Positions 9,136-16,541 of a DNA stretch of 64,000 nt are shown piece by piece. The notes under the pieces were generated by a model. That model made no database searches. It was not told the origin of the DNA and saw nothing but the letters and a program-made list of their open reading frames with translations. Numbering within the stretch: the stretch's first letter is position 1; each line of letters opens with the position of its first letter. Source of the DNA: Solibacillus sp. FSL K6-1523 (lineage in GTDB: Bacteria > Bacillota > Bacilli > Bacillales_A > Planococcaceae); the NCBI RefSeq assembly GCF_038005225.1, contig NZ_JBBOSU010000001.1, positions 794,001 to 858,000 on the forward strand, written 5' to 3'. The position numbers were made by a program, and so were the translations under genes.

Positions 9136-9537
9136 TTGCGAAAATGGTTTGTCGTAGTATGTTTTGTTTTATTGTTAGTTGGCTGTGGTGAGCGAGAAAA
9201 GGTTTTCGTATATCAATCTGTAAACGATGAAAAGAATAAGCAGGAAGTTCAGCATTTATTGAAAGAAGCAAAAGCCATTGACGAGGCGAATGTTATTTTC
9301 TTAAATGATGAGTTAGTTGTAGCGATGCAGGTGAAGCCATTGGAAAAATGGCATCGCAAAAAAGTAGAAGAAAGCTGGAAACGAAAACTAGAGGAAAAAT
9401 TTACGAATCTGAATGTGACCGTTTCGACGGATTTTAAATTATTTTGGGAAACCTCTAAGATTATGGAAAATCAGGATCAACAAGCCGTTCATGAGAAAAT
9501 ACAACATCTGAAAAAGTTAGCGAAGGAGGAAACGTAA
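9136..9537 (+). CDS. Spore lipoprotein, YhcN/YlaJ-like
   Basis: Small lipoprotein of 133 residues. TTG 9136 behind AAAGGGGGA gives a signal peptide with lipobox LLVGC. The mature part has the YhcN/YlaJ-type arrangement (a segment VIFLNDELVVAMQV, then a basic helix), seen in forespore inner-membrane lipoproteins. It precedes spoVAC by two bases in the same operon, and YhcN-type lipoproteins are known companions of extra SpoVA operons in Bacillus. Function in dipicolinic acid movement or germination is inferred from this context. Confidence 0.7.
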   Translation: MRKWFVVVCFVLLLVGCGEREKVFVYQSVNDEKNKQEVQHLLKEAKAIDEANVIFLNDELVVAMQVKPLEKWHRKKVEESWKRKLEEKFTNLNVTVSTDFKLFWETSKIMENQDQQAVHEKIQHLKKLAKEET

Positions 9538-9538
9538 T

Positions 9539-9994
9539 TTGAAAGAGCAACAATATAACACACTAAAGGATCAACTATCCCCACCTACCCCTTATGGACT
9601 TAATTTATTAAAAGCGTTTGGTGTAGGTGGAATCATTTGTACGATTGGACAAGGGATATCTTTCTTTTACATGATTTTCTTCGATTTTACAGAACGAACA
9701 GTGGGCAATCCAACCGTTGCTACAATGGTATTTATCGCCATGATTTTAACGGGCTTTGGATTATATCGTAAGCTCGGTCAGTTTGCAGGGGCAGGAAGTG
9801 CAGTACCTGTAACAGGATTTGGAAATGCTGTAATTTCAGCGGCCATTGAACATAAATCAGAAGGGCTTGTGCTCGGTGTGGGCGGAAATATGTTTAAGCT
9901 CGCAGGTTCGGTTATTTTATTTGGAACAGTATCCGCATTTTTCGTTGCGCTTATTAAATTAATTTTAGTAACGGTAGGTGTAGCCTCATGGTAA
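9539..9994 (+). CDS. spoVAC: Stage V sporulation protein AC
   Basis: Membrane channel component of the SpoVA complex that moves dipicolinic acid in sporulation and germination; in B. subtilis SpoVAC behaves as a mechanosensitive channel. 151 residues with about four membrane segments and the family stretch FAGAGSAVPVTGFGNA. The TTG start at 9539 has GAAGGAGGA eight bases upstream. The stop overlaps the spoVAD start by seven bases. It is located in the forespore inner membrane. Confidence 0.92.
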   Translation: MKEQQYNTLKDQLSPPTPYGLNLLKAFGVGGIICTIGQGISFFYMIFFDFTERTVGNPTVATMVFIAMILTGFGLYRKLGQFAGAGSAVPVTGFGNAVISAAIEHKSEGLVLGVGGNMFKLAGSVILFGTVSAFFVALIKLILVTVGVASW

Positions 9995-10983
9995 TTATTT
10001 TCGAGTCGAGACCGTCGATATTAGCAGCCGCCGCAATTGTGGGTCCTTTGGAAAAGCAGAGTGTATTTCATTCTTATTTTGATAAAGTTCTTACAGATGA
10101 ACGGTCACATAAAAATACGAATGAACAAGGGCATATGTTACTTATTTCAGAAGCATGTCAAGTTATTTTAAAGAAATCTAAATTGAATAATTTGGATATC
10201 GATTATTTTTTAGGTGGCGATTTGATTAATCAGATGACACCTACGAATTTTGCGGCAAGGGAATTAGCTGTTTCATTTATTGGTTTATTTTCAGCGTGTG
10301 CGACATCGGTTTCGTCGGTCATTATCGCGGCTTTACTGACGGAGCTTGGTGCTAGTGAATTTGCGATTGCTGGTGCTTCTAGTCAGCACAATGCGGTAGA
10401 ACGGCAATTTCGTTATCCTGTTGCTTATGGATCCCAAAAACCAGCAACTGCTCAATGGACAGTAACGGGAGCAGGATTTGCACTTGTAGGAAAGCATCAT
10501 GATGAATATCCTTTTATCGAAGCTGCGACGATTGGAAAGGTAGTTGACTTTGGTGCAACCGATCCGTTTCATATGGGAGGCGCAATGGCACCAGCTGCAT
10601 TTGAAACAATCCAAGCCCATTTAAAAAAGCGCGGTCAAAAAGTTCAAGATTATGATGTTATTATGACAGGAGATTTAGGGAAAATTGGCTTGAAAATATT
10701 GAAGGCCATGTTTGCTCAAAGTGGGGTTGCGAAGGAGGATTTGGCGAGATTTCGTGATGCGGGTGCGGAATATTATGGCGAAGATTCCGCATTCCAAGCG
10801 GGTGCTAGTGGGCCGGGCTGTTCGGCAACGGTGTACTTTAGCTATTTACTTGAACAATTTAAAAGTGGACGCTATAAAAAAGCGTTGCTTGTCGCAACGG
10901 GTGCATTGCTTTCCCCTTTATCATTCCAACAAGGCGAAACAATACCTTGTACGGCACATGCGATAGAAATTGGAATGGGGTGA
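9988..10983 (+). CDS. spoVAD: Stage V sporulation protein AD
   Basis: Soluble, membrane-associated SpoVA subunit that binds dipicolinic acid; thiolase-like fold. 331 residues. The typical N-terminus FESRPSILAAAAIVGP and the stretch LFSACATSVSS, near the position of the thiolase nucleophile, are visible, as is the C-terminal LLSPLSFQQGETIPC motif. Start ATG at 9988 inside the end of spoVAC. It is followed after six bases by spoVAE, so C, D and E are one translationally linked unit. Confidence 0.93.
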   Translation: MVIIFESRPSILAAAAIVGPLEKQSVFHSYFDKVLTDERSHKNTNEQGHMLLISEACQVILKKSKLNNLDIDYFLGGDLINQMTPTNFAARELAVSFIGLFSACATSVSSVIIAALLTELGASEFAIAGASSQHNAVERQFRYPVAYGSQKPATAQWTVTGAGFALVGKHHDEYPFIEAATIGKVVDFGATDPFHMGGAMAPAAFETIQAHLKKRGQKVQDYDVIMTGDLGKIGLKILKAMFAQSGVAKEDLARFRDAGAEYYGEDSAFQAGASGPGCSATVYFSYLLEQFKSGRYKKALLVATGALLSPLSFQQGETIPCTAHAIEIGMG

Positions 10984-10989
10984 TCGACC

Positions 10990-11355
10990 ATGGAAATTAC
11001 ATTTTTATTTGCTTTTATAGTAGGTGGAGTTATTTGTATGATTGGTCAATTGCTAATGGATGTTGCCAAGTTAACACCCGGACATACATTATCAATCTTA
11101 GTTGTATGTGGCGCCATTTTAGACGGTTTGGGATTGTACGAGCCACTTATTGATCTTGCTGGTGCTGGTGCTACAATACCCATTACATCTTTTGGAAATT
11201 CATTGACACACGGAGCGATGGCAGAAGCAGAAAAGCATGGATGGATTGGCGTATTAACTGGCATGTTTGAAGTGACAAGCTCAGGAATTAGTGCAGCCAT
11301 CATTTTTGGTTTTATCGCGGCCTTTATTTTTAAGTCAAAAGGAAAAGTAGACTAG
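10990..11355 (+). CDS. spoVAE: Stage V sporulation protein AE (SpoVAEb type)
   Basis: Small membrane protein of 121 residues with about four membrane segments and the family motif [17 protein letters not shown], which matches the SpoVAC motif in style because the two proteins are related. Third subunit of the C-D-E core of the SpoVA channel. No spoVAA, AB, AEa or AF follows, so this is the compact operon form. A second, full operon may lie elsewhere. Confidence 0.92.
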   Translation: MEITFLFAFIVGGVICMIGQLLMDVAKLTPGHTLSILVVCGAILDGLGLYEPLIDLAGAGATIPITSFGNSLTHGAMAEAEKHGWIGVLTGMFEVTSSGISAAIIFGFIAAFIFKSKGKVD

Positions 11356-11418
11356 ACGATAACCCTCTTTTTATTATTTTGTTGTGCATACACTACAAAA
11401 TAGGAAGGAGGGATTTTT

Positions 11419-11562
11419 GTGTCCGGGTATGGAGGTTGGCAACAACAGTGTTGCAATTATGAGTCACCAGCATATAACTACTGTAACAATAACAGCGGAA
11501 CTTTCGTTTTAATCGTAGTATTATTCATCTTACTTATTATTGTTGGTAGCGTATTTATTTAA
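11419..11562 (+). CDS. YjcZ family sporulation protein
   Basis: A 47-residue protein starting at GTG 11419 behind GAAGGAGGGA. It begins MSGYGGWQQQCCNY and ends in one membrane helix rich in Val/Ile/Leu (FVLIVVLFILLIIVGSVFI). This Gly/Tyr/Cys head with a C-terminal helix is the YjcZ/sporulation small-protein pattern. These proteins are made late in spore formation; the precise role is not known. Its place between spoVAE and spoVIF agrees. Confidence 0.82.
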   Translation: MSGYGGWQQQCCNYESPAYNYCNNNSGTFVLIVVLFILLIIVGSVFI

Positions 11563-11578
11563 CTTAATTTAGTGGGGA

Positions 11579-11657
11579 TTAAAGCTCCAGTGGATGTCAC
11601 GGAATTTTCCGAGTATACTCGGAAAATTCTGGACTGAAGCTAGATAAGGCGTAATGG
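11579..11657 (-). repeat. Modular palindromic element, copy R3 (divergent, short)
   Basis: Contains GTGGATGTCAC, then a hairpin GGAATTTTCCGAG/CTCGGAAAATTC in place of the usual TTTTTCGAG/CTCGAAAAA, then CTGGAC and a half T (AAGGCGTAAT). Both arms differ from the other copies in a matching way. It ends about 15 bases before the spoVIF start, with the T end facing it. Confidence 0.7.
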
Positions 11658-11672
11658 ATAGGAGAGACTTAG

Positions 11673-11921
11673 ATGGATAAATCGTTTTTTAAAAAAGTAG
11701 AAAATAAAACAGGACTGAGCATTGATGAAATTATGAATTTAGCGAATGCCCTTACGCACGCGGATTTTACCGATGAAAGGCAAGTTCGGAAAATTGTTAA
11801 AAAGGTAAGTCAAATTGCTAATAAACCAATCACAAAAGAAATGGAAGAAAAAATTGTGCAATCGATTGTAAAAGATGGACACTCTTTAGATTTCAGTAAA
11901 ATTGAAAAGTTAATGCGTTAA
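11673..11921 (+). CDS. spoVIF: Stage VI sporulation protein F
   Basis: Small cytosolic protein of 82 residues needed for GerE-dependent coat gene expression in B. subtilis (SpoVIF, YjcC). The family look is clear: N-terminal MDKSFFKKVENKTGLS, then two lysine-rich helices ending SLDFSKIEKLM. ATG at 11673 follows TAGGAGAG. The leader carries the short palindromic element R3. Position before yjcF-G-H matches B. subtilis. Confidence 0.88.
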   Translation: MDKSFFKKVENKTGLSIDEIMNLANALTHADFTDERQVRKIVKKVSQIANKPITKEMEEKIVQSIVKDGHSLDFSKIEKLMR

Positions 11922-11924
11922 AAA

Positions 11925-11964
11925 AAGGATGTTTAATCGTGCAAAAGCACATTAAACATCCTTT
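11925..11964. terminator. Bidirectional terminator between spoVIF and yjcF
   Basis: AAGGATGTTTAAT and ATTAAACATCCTT arms with a short GTGC loop stem, A and T runs on the two sides, between convergent genes. Confidence 0.88.
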
Positions 11965-11979
11965 TCTTAAAATGTATTT

Positions 11980-12408
11980 TTAAAGATTCTTTTCCATGGC
12001 ACGATGTGGGATACCAGCATCCATAAATTCGGGTGATGTTACGGTATAGTTTAGCTTTTCGTAAAAGGGTACAGCATAAGACTGTGCATTTAATTTCAAG
12101 TTTTTAAAATTAAGAGCACTCGCATGTTGCTCGACTGTGTCCATAATTAATGCACCAAGACGCTTGCCTCGGTAATGACTAAGTACACAAACACGCTCAA
12201 CCTTCCCGATTTTTGGTTCGATTTCTCGAAGACGGGCAGCAGCGATTGTTTGATCACCTTCATTGACGATGAAATGAATAGCTGTTTCATCATGCTCATC
12301 GAGTTCTAGGCTAAGAGGAACCCCTTGCTCGTTCACGAAAACCTCTTTACGAATCGAAAAAGCACGATTTCGGTCATCCACAGTTGTAACTAATTTTACT
12401 TCAAACAC
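11980..12408 (-). CDS. yjcF: GNAT acetyltransferase YjcF
   Basis: N-acetyltransferase of 142 residues. The acetyl-CoA loop is seen in the stretch around SHYRGKRLGALIMDTVE, and the family-specific N-terminus AFSIRKEVFVNEQGVP is the ElaA/YjcF type. Substrate unknown. It follows yjcG by three bases on the minus strand (same operon yjcG-yjcF). Convergent with spoVIF. Confidence 0.87.
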   Translation of the reverse strand: MFEVKLVTTVDDRNRAFSIRKEVFVNEQGVPLSLELDEHDETAIHFIVNEGDQTIAAARLREIEPKIGKVERVCVLSHYRGKRLGALIMDTVEQHASALNFKNLKLNAQSYAVPFYEKLNYTVTSPEFMDAGIPHRAMEKNL

Positions 12409-12411
12409 TTG

Positions 12412-12933
12412 TTACTCAGCTCCAGTCAATTTATATGTTTCGTATGTTGTCCAAGAGCCATCTTCAAGTTGGTAGAGCAAATGGAAGCGATCCACAACGT
12501 CATGCTCATCAACACCAATCATGCGTAATTGACCAAAAATATCATCATGCTCTGAAGCCGTTAATTTTTGGGCAATTGTAATATGTGGTGAAAAGACATG
12601 CTTAGATGTACCAATGTTCAACTTTTCTTGAATCGTTTTGTGCAAACTTTCCAATTGTGAAGTAGGCTCGATACGGAAATATAGTGTATTTGTTGTTGGA
12701 TAAAATGAACTAATTCGTGAAGCATGAATTTGTAAAGGCGCAAACTTTGTAGAAATTTCTTGTAAGTGTTTAGAAATTTCATCAATTTGAGACGCATCTG
12801 CATCAAACGCATCTTTTAATGTAAAGTGCGGTGTAACTAAAGAATAGTGTGGATCATAACGTTTACGATACGTGTTGGCTAAATCTTGTATTTTTTTTGA
12901 TGGAAATGCAATAATACCATATTTCAAATTCAT
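12412..12933 (-). CDS. yjcG: 2H phosphoesterase / 2'-5' RNA ligase-like protein YjcG
   Basis: Two-histidine phosphoesterase of 173 residues. The two HxT/S motifs are HFTL at about residue 36 and HITI at about residue 120, spaced as in the LigT/YjcG family. The family acts on cyclic phosphodiester or 2'-5' bonds; the B. subtilis substrate is not established. It is the first gene of the yjcG-yjcF pair and lies downstream of yjcH, as in B. subtilis. Confidence 0.88.
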   Translation of the reverse strand: MNLKYGIIAFPSKKIQDLANTYRKRYDPHYSLVTPHFTLKDAFDADASQIDEISKHLQEISTKFAPLQIHASRISSFYPTTNTLYFRIEPTSQLESLHKTIQEKLNIGTSKHVFSPHITIAQKLTASEHDDIFGQLRMIGVDEHDVVDRFHLLYQLEDGSWTTYETYKLTGAE

Positions 12934-13005
12934 TACCCCCTAGAAGTTTTTCGCTATTATCCTTTCATTATAACAGAAAATTTCTACAATAAACATTTAC
13001 AATGT

Positions 13006-13731
13006 TCATGAACCTAAAATTTTCGTTAATGCGCGCTTTAGATCAGGCTTCCAAGTTTTCCAAGTATGGTCACCGTCTACTTCTTCATAAAACGTTTCGA
13101 TACCGCGTTCTACAAAGAGATCATGCATTGCGCGATTTGGTGTTAAGAAGTCTTTTGCAACCGGATTATTTGGAAAACGGACTTCATTTTCACGCAAGCC
13201 AATGGTATGATAAGTAGCTAGTAAATCTGGGCTTTTTGCGTCACGAACTGTTTGCAGCACATGTTCATCTACATAAGGGGATTGTAAAATGGCTTTCCCG
13301 AAAATATTAGGATAATGTAACGCTGTTAATAATGAAATCGTTGCAGCCATTGAGTCTCCCATGAGTGTGCGCCCCGAGCCCATTTGATGCGTCGTGAACT
13401 CTTCATCTAAATATGGAACGAGTTCATGTGCTAAAAACCGCATATATGCTTCGAATTGGTCGCCCGATGGAATATATTTGCGTCGTCGATCGGCAGCATC
13501 TTTATAGGGTACACCCACAATGATAACGTTTTCAATTATGTAATCGTCAATTAATTCGTCAGCTAATCGAGGAATTCCACCTAATTGAAAGTAATCTCTA
13601 CCATCTGATGTGATTAAAATGTTATATTCGTATAGCGGAGAATAGTTTGCTGGAATGTAAATAAGTAAATCCAATTCTTCTTTTAAAGAATGGCTATAAA
13701 ACGTAATATCTTTTACTGTCCCTTTTTCCAA
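13006..13731 (-). CDS. yjcH: Putative esterase YjcH (enterochelin-esterase-like)
   Basis: Alpha/beta hydrolase of 241 residues. The nucleophile elbow is GDSMAA near residue 127, and a late histidine is in DGDHTWKTW. The start is TTG 13731: AGGAG precedes it by eight bases and it gives the length of B. subtilis YjcH (about 240), whereas the open frame reaches to 13809 with a hydrophobic run that is probably not translated. Substrate unknown. Upstream lies the R4 element with its T end facing this gene. Confidence 0.85.
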   Translation of the reverse strand: MEKGTVKDITFYSHSLKEELDLLIYIPANYSPLYEYNILITSDGRDYFQLGGIPRLADELIDDYIIENVIIVGVPYKDAADRRRKYIPSGDQFEAYMRFLAHELVPYLDEEFTTHQMGSGRTLMGDSMAATISLLTALHYPNIFGKAILQSPYVDEHVLQTVRDAKSPDLLATYHTIGLRENEVRFPNNPVAKDFLTPNRAMHDLFVERGIETFYEEVDGDHTWKTWKPDLKRALTKILGS

Positions 13732-13808
13732 AATAGTCACTCCTGTTCTGTGATTGTATCGAAATTGTATCACAAAGAAAAATAAAGGTGTAATATAGAG
13801 GATGGACA

Positions 13809-14067
13809 ATCAATTACGCCTCGGCGTAATTGCGTCCAGATTTTTTTCGAGCTTGGGCCCACAGGTCGTGGGTCAGTCAGCCGTTGTCACACGATGTGAC
13901 GTTTTTAGGCTGACTTCCTCTTTAAAAGCTCCCCTTAAAATCTGTGACATCCGCCGGGGGCTTGGGCCAACACGATGTTGGTCACTTAGGCGTTGCCACA
14001 CGATGTGGCGTTCTTAGCCTAAGTTCCTCTGATTCAGCTGGGGTTTGAACCCCGACTGAATCAAGTT
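13809..14067 (+). repeat. Modular palindromic element, copy R4 (longest)
   Basis: T at 13811-13832. The core is interrupted at 13855-13920 by a cloverleaf module (stems CCCAC/GTGGG, GTCAGCC/GGCTGAC, GTCAC/GTGAC) and then resumes with AAGCTCCCC and TCTGTGACATCCGCC. A second, related cloverleaf follows at 13964-14028 (CCAAC/GTTGG, CTTAGGC/GCCTAAG, GCCAC/GTGGC). Palindrome C (GATTCAG/CTGAATC) closes it. T faces yjcH. Confidence 0.92.
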
Positions 14068-14107
14068 AAATAATTATGATAAATATAATAAAAGTGAGGA
14101 ATTACAC

Positions 14108-14689
14108 ATGTCTAATAAAAGAGTTCGAGTTCATTCTGATGAGGTAACGAAAGCAACTCATGAAGCGTTATTGCGTCGTCATGTAACAATTGAAGATATT
14201 GCAGAAATTGTTCATATTATGCAGTCTCCATATAATGAAGGTTTAACAATAGAACATTGTGTGCAATCGGTAGAGCGCGTATTAAATAAACGTGAAGTTC
14301 AACATGCGGTGTTAGTTGGAATTGAGTTGGATGAATTAGCGGAGAAAAATATGCTTTCTGCACCATTACAAGCAATCATTGAATCTGATGAAGGATTATT
14401 TGGTGTAGATGAAACATTAGCTTTAGGTTCGGTATTTACGTATGGTAGTATCGCGGTGACGACTTTTGGGCATTTAGATAAGCAAAAAATCGGCATTATT
14501 GAAAAGTTAGATACGAAAGCGGGCAATTCTGTTAATACTTTCTTAGATGATTTAGTAGGTAGTATTGCGGCTTGCGCGGCATCACGAATTGCTCACCGTA
14601 TGCGTGATTTAGAAGAGGAAGGCGAAACATTTGCTGATATCCCTCCAGTAGAATTAGGTCCAACAACGAAACCAAAAAATGAAATCTAA
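14108..14689 (+). CDS. Phosphatidylglycerophosphatase A-like protein (YutG type)
   Basis: 193-residue protein with a PgpA-type domain: GVDETLALGSVFTYGSIAVTTFG-like core from about residue 98 and LDDLVGSIAACAASRIAHR near 150. The N-terminal 90 residues form the helical extension typical of Bacillus YutG. The family is annotated as phosphatidylglycerophosphatase A, but the Bacillus proteins lack the membrane parts of enteric PgpA and their true role is less sure. Ribosome site GTGAGGA. The nuclease gene follows after about 20 bases. Confidence 0.75.
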   Translation: MSNKRVRVHSDEVTKATHEALLRRHVTIEDIAEIVHIMQSPYNEGLTIEHCVQSVERVLNKREVQHAVLVGIELDELAEKNMLSAPLQAIIESDEGLFGVDETLALGSVFTYGSIAVTTFGHLDKQKIGIIEKLDTKAGNSVNTFLDDLVGSIAACAASRIAHRMRDLEEEGETFADIPPVELGPTTKPKNEI

Positions 14690-14710
14690 GTGATCGAAAG
14701 GATTTACCGT

Positions 14711-15358
14711 ATGAAGTTAAAAGATATTAAAACACTCATTACTAGTGGGACGATTATTTTAGCAGTTGGGTTATATTTAGTTTTTGCTAAACCAACTGAT
14801 GAACAACCGCCAACAAATGACGGCGCTCAAAATAATATAGTATCACAAGAACAAAAACATTATAGTATTACGCCTGAACTCGCAATGAACGAAACAGGAA
14901 AGCAACTAATTGACGTAGAGTTTATTGCAGCGAATGATGGCGATACAATGAGTGTTAAAATGGATGGGCAAAAGCAGCGTGTCCGTTTATTGATGATTGA
15001 TACACCTGAAATGAATTACGATAAGGGCGATCCAATGCCTTATGCAGAGGCGGCAAAACAATTAACAACGCAATTGCTAGAAGATGCCAAATCGGTTCAG
15101 CTATTGTTCGATAAGGGACCAGAAACAGATAAGTATGATAGATTGTTAGCCTATGTTTTTGTTGATGGCGTTAGCTTGCATGAAGTTTTATTAAATGAAG
15201 GACTTGCAGCAGTACGCTATGTGAATAAACCAAATAACTCTTTAGAAGATGAGCTACGTGAAATTCAACAACAGGCAGAAGCAAAAAAGCTAAATATTTG
15301 GGCATATCCTAACTATTTACAAAGAGACGGCTTCCACCCGGAAGAAGTTAATAAATAA
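14711..15358 (+). CDS. Thermonuclease-family secreted or membrane-anchored nuclease
   Basis: SNase-fold nuclease of 215 residues. One N-terminal membrane helix (TIILAVGLYLVFA) is followed by a Pro/Asn-rich linker, then the staphylococcal nuclease domain: DGDTMSV (metal site), RVRLLMIDTPEMN with catalytic Arg and Asp, DKYDRLLAYVFVDG with the second arginine. ATG 14711 has GAAAGGA upstream; a GTG at 14690 touches the previous stop. Probably extracellular and membrane-anchored, like YncB/thermonuclease. Confidence 0.9.
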   Translation: MKLKDIKTLITSGTIILAVGLYLVFAKPTDEQPPTNDGAQNNIVSQEQKHYSITPELAMNETGKQLIDVEFIAANDGDTMSVKMDGQKQRVRLLMIDTPEMNYDKGDPMPYAEAAKQLTTQLLEDAKSVQLLFDKGPETDKYDRLLAYVFVDGVSLHEVLLNEGLAAVRYVNKPNNSLEDELREIQQQAEAKKLNIWAYPNYLQRDGFHPEEVNK

Positions 15359-15396
15359 TAGATTTAGTTTCTAGGATATCTCACGTATGTACCAGC

Positions 15397-15461
15397 AAAA
15401 CACCTTTATATTGATTAATGGGTTTACAATACCTGTTTTTCAATGAAAGGTGTTTTTTTTT
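15397..15461 (+). terminator. Terminator after the nuclease gene
   Basis: AACACCTTT and AAAGGTGTT arms with a TTGATT.../CAATGA inner pairing and a run of nine or more T, 40 bases after the stop codon. Confidence 0.8.
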
Positions 15462-15530
15462 CTTATTTTGATCATTTAGTGCGTAAACAAGTTTGGTTAT
15501 TTGGAATTTCATATGGATCGCCATTCGTCA

Positions 15531-15631
15531 GGTGTACAAATTATGTACCTTAGATTAGGGCGGTATAATAAAATTTACTTTAATAAGAAAATGAGTTAAA
15601 CTAACGTGGATAATAAATATCTACGTTAGTT
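15531..15631 (+). promoter_or_regulatory. Promoter and two inverted repeats upstream of the Rrf2 gene
   Basis: GTACA/TGTAC repeat at 15534-15548, a TATAAT box at 15564-15569, and a long near-perfect inverted repeat with arms AACTAACGTGGATA (15599-15612) and TATCTACGTTAGTT (15618-15631), 13 of 14 pairs with a 5-base spacer. It has no T-run, so it looks like an operator or mRNA hairpin rather than a terminator. Binding by the Rrf2 protein itself is a guess. Confidence 0.5.
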
Positions 15632-15677
15632 GCGAATGTTTGATGGAAGAAAGTATTAATGGTGGGAGGTGATTTTT

Positions 15678-16157
15678 ATGCAGATGAAAACCGGAGTTGA
15701 ACAATCTGTTTACGCCATTTTAATCCTTAATATGTTACCAGATAAGGCGGTAATACCGGGCGAAGCAATTAGCCAACAATTAGATGCATCACCAACGTAT
15801 TTTCAAAAATTACTCCGAAAGTTAGTAAGTGCGGACTTGATTACTTCTGTGCCAGGGGTTAAAGGCGGATTTAAATTAAAGAGAAAACCTGAAGACATTC
15901 GAGTTTACGATATTTATCTTGCAATTGAAGGCCAACAATCACTGTATTCCTCAAGTGGTATTTTGCATGGTATGTTTGAATTAGAAGAGGAAGATTGTGG
16001 CTGCTTGTTAACGAATTTAATGGCAGAAGCCGAGTCCTCTTGGCAATTTGTGTTAAAGCGCGAAACAATGGCGTCATTATATGAAGAAATAAATATAAAG
16101 TACCCATCAAAAGTGAAATTACTACAAGAATGGGTTAAGGAAAAAATGGTTTTATAA
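15678..16157 (+). CDS. Rrf2-family transcriptional regulator
   Basis: Winged-helix regulator of 159 residues (YwnA-like). The helix-turn-helix lies at about residues 28-65: GEAISQQLDASPTYFQKLL, then VPGVKGGFKL with the Rrf2 wing. Cysteines in EEDCGCLL near residue 115 could act as redox or metal ligands, but the three-cysteine Fe-S pattern of IscR/NsrR is not complete. ATG 15678 follows GGGAGGTG. The adjacent target may have been the now broken flavin monooxygenase. Confidence 0.85.
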   Translation: MQMKTGVEQSVYAILILNMLPDKAVIPGEAISQQLDASPTYFQKLLRKLVSADLITSVPGVKGGFKLKRKPEDIRVYDIYLAIEGQQSLYSSSGILHGMFELEEEDCGCLLTNLMAEAESSWQFVLKRETMASLYEEINIKYPSKVKLLQEWVKEKMVL

Positions 16158-16188
16158 GAAAAGAAGTTTCCGAGTAGGTGAAATAAAT

Positions 16189-16393
16189 ATGGATAAATTG
16201 TAATCGCATAATGGTTTTGTACGAACATTTAAAGAAAATAAATTGACGCTTGGTCTTTCATTTCCATCGGAGTTGTCATCGGGCAAATTTCAAACAATGG
16301 ACTTGGCACAACAAATAGTACTGGCAAAACAAGCGGAAGAACTCGGGTTTGCTTCATTGTTTGTGAGGGATTCACCACTTTATTATTTTCCGA
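16189..16393 (+). pseudogene. 5' remnant of a luciferase-like (LLM) monooxygenase
   Basis: From ATG 16189 the reading is MDKL, stop, SHNGFVRTFKENKLTLGLSF and on through MDLAQQIVLAKQAEELGFAS and FVRDSPLYY. This is the N-terminus of an LLM flavin-dependent oxidoreductase with an in-frame TAA at 16201, most simply GAA to TAA. The reading is then cut at about 16394 by the left end of the TnpB element. Both lesions inactivate it. The remainder of a protein of about 330 residues is missing here. Confidence 0.8.
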
Positions 16394-16457
16394 CAGAAGA
16401 CTCCCACTTCAAGGAATGTGCAGGGCATAGCCCAATAAGTAAGTGGGAGATGAATGT
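16394..16457 (+). mobile_element. Left-end hairpin of the IS200/IS605-type TnpB element
   Basis: CAGAAGACTCCCACTT...AAGTGGGAGATGAATG: 9-pair stem 16401-16409 with 16441-16449. Subterminal hairpins are the usual end structure of this family. The same CAGAAGtCTCCCa...GTGGGgGATGAATG pattern recurs in elements R2, R5, R6 and R8. Confidence 0.65.
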
Positions 16458-16541
16458 CGGTAGGCGGTAGCCTAAATTTCTTACTTCCATTTACGAACGT
16501 ATATTCCATTTGATAGAATGAAAGAAAAGGAGGTGAACAAT

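Noticed and set aside
13732-13809. Hydrophobic N-terminal extension of YjcH as a signal peptide
   Set aside because: TTG 13731 has a well-placed AGGAG and gives the normal family length; the upstream codons include that site.
13809-14067. tRNA-like signal in modules (GGGGTTTGAACCCC resembles a T arm; the other module looks like a cloverleaf)
   Set aside because: No acceptor stem with discriminator, no anticodon arm of normal size, and the stems do not fit a tRNA layout.
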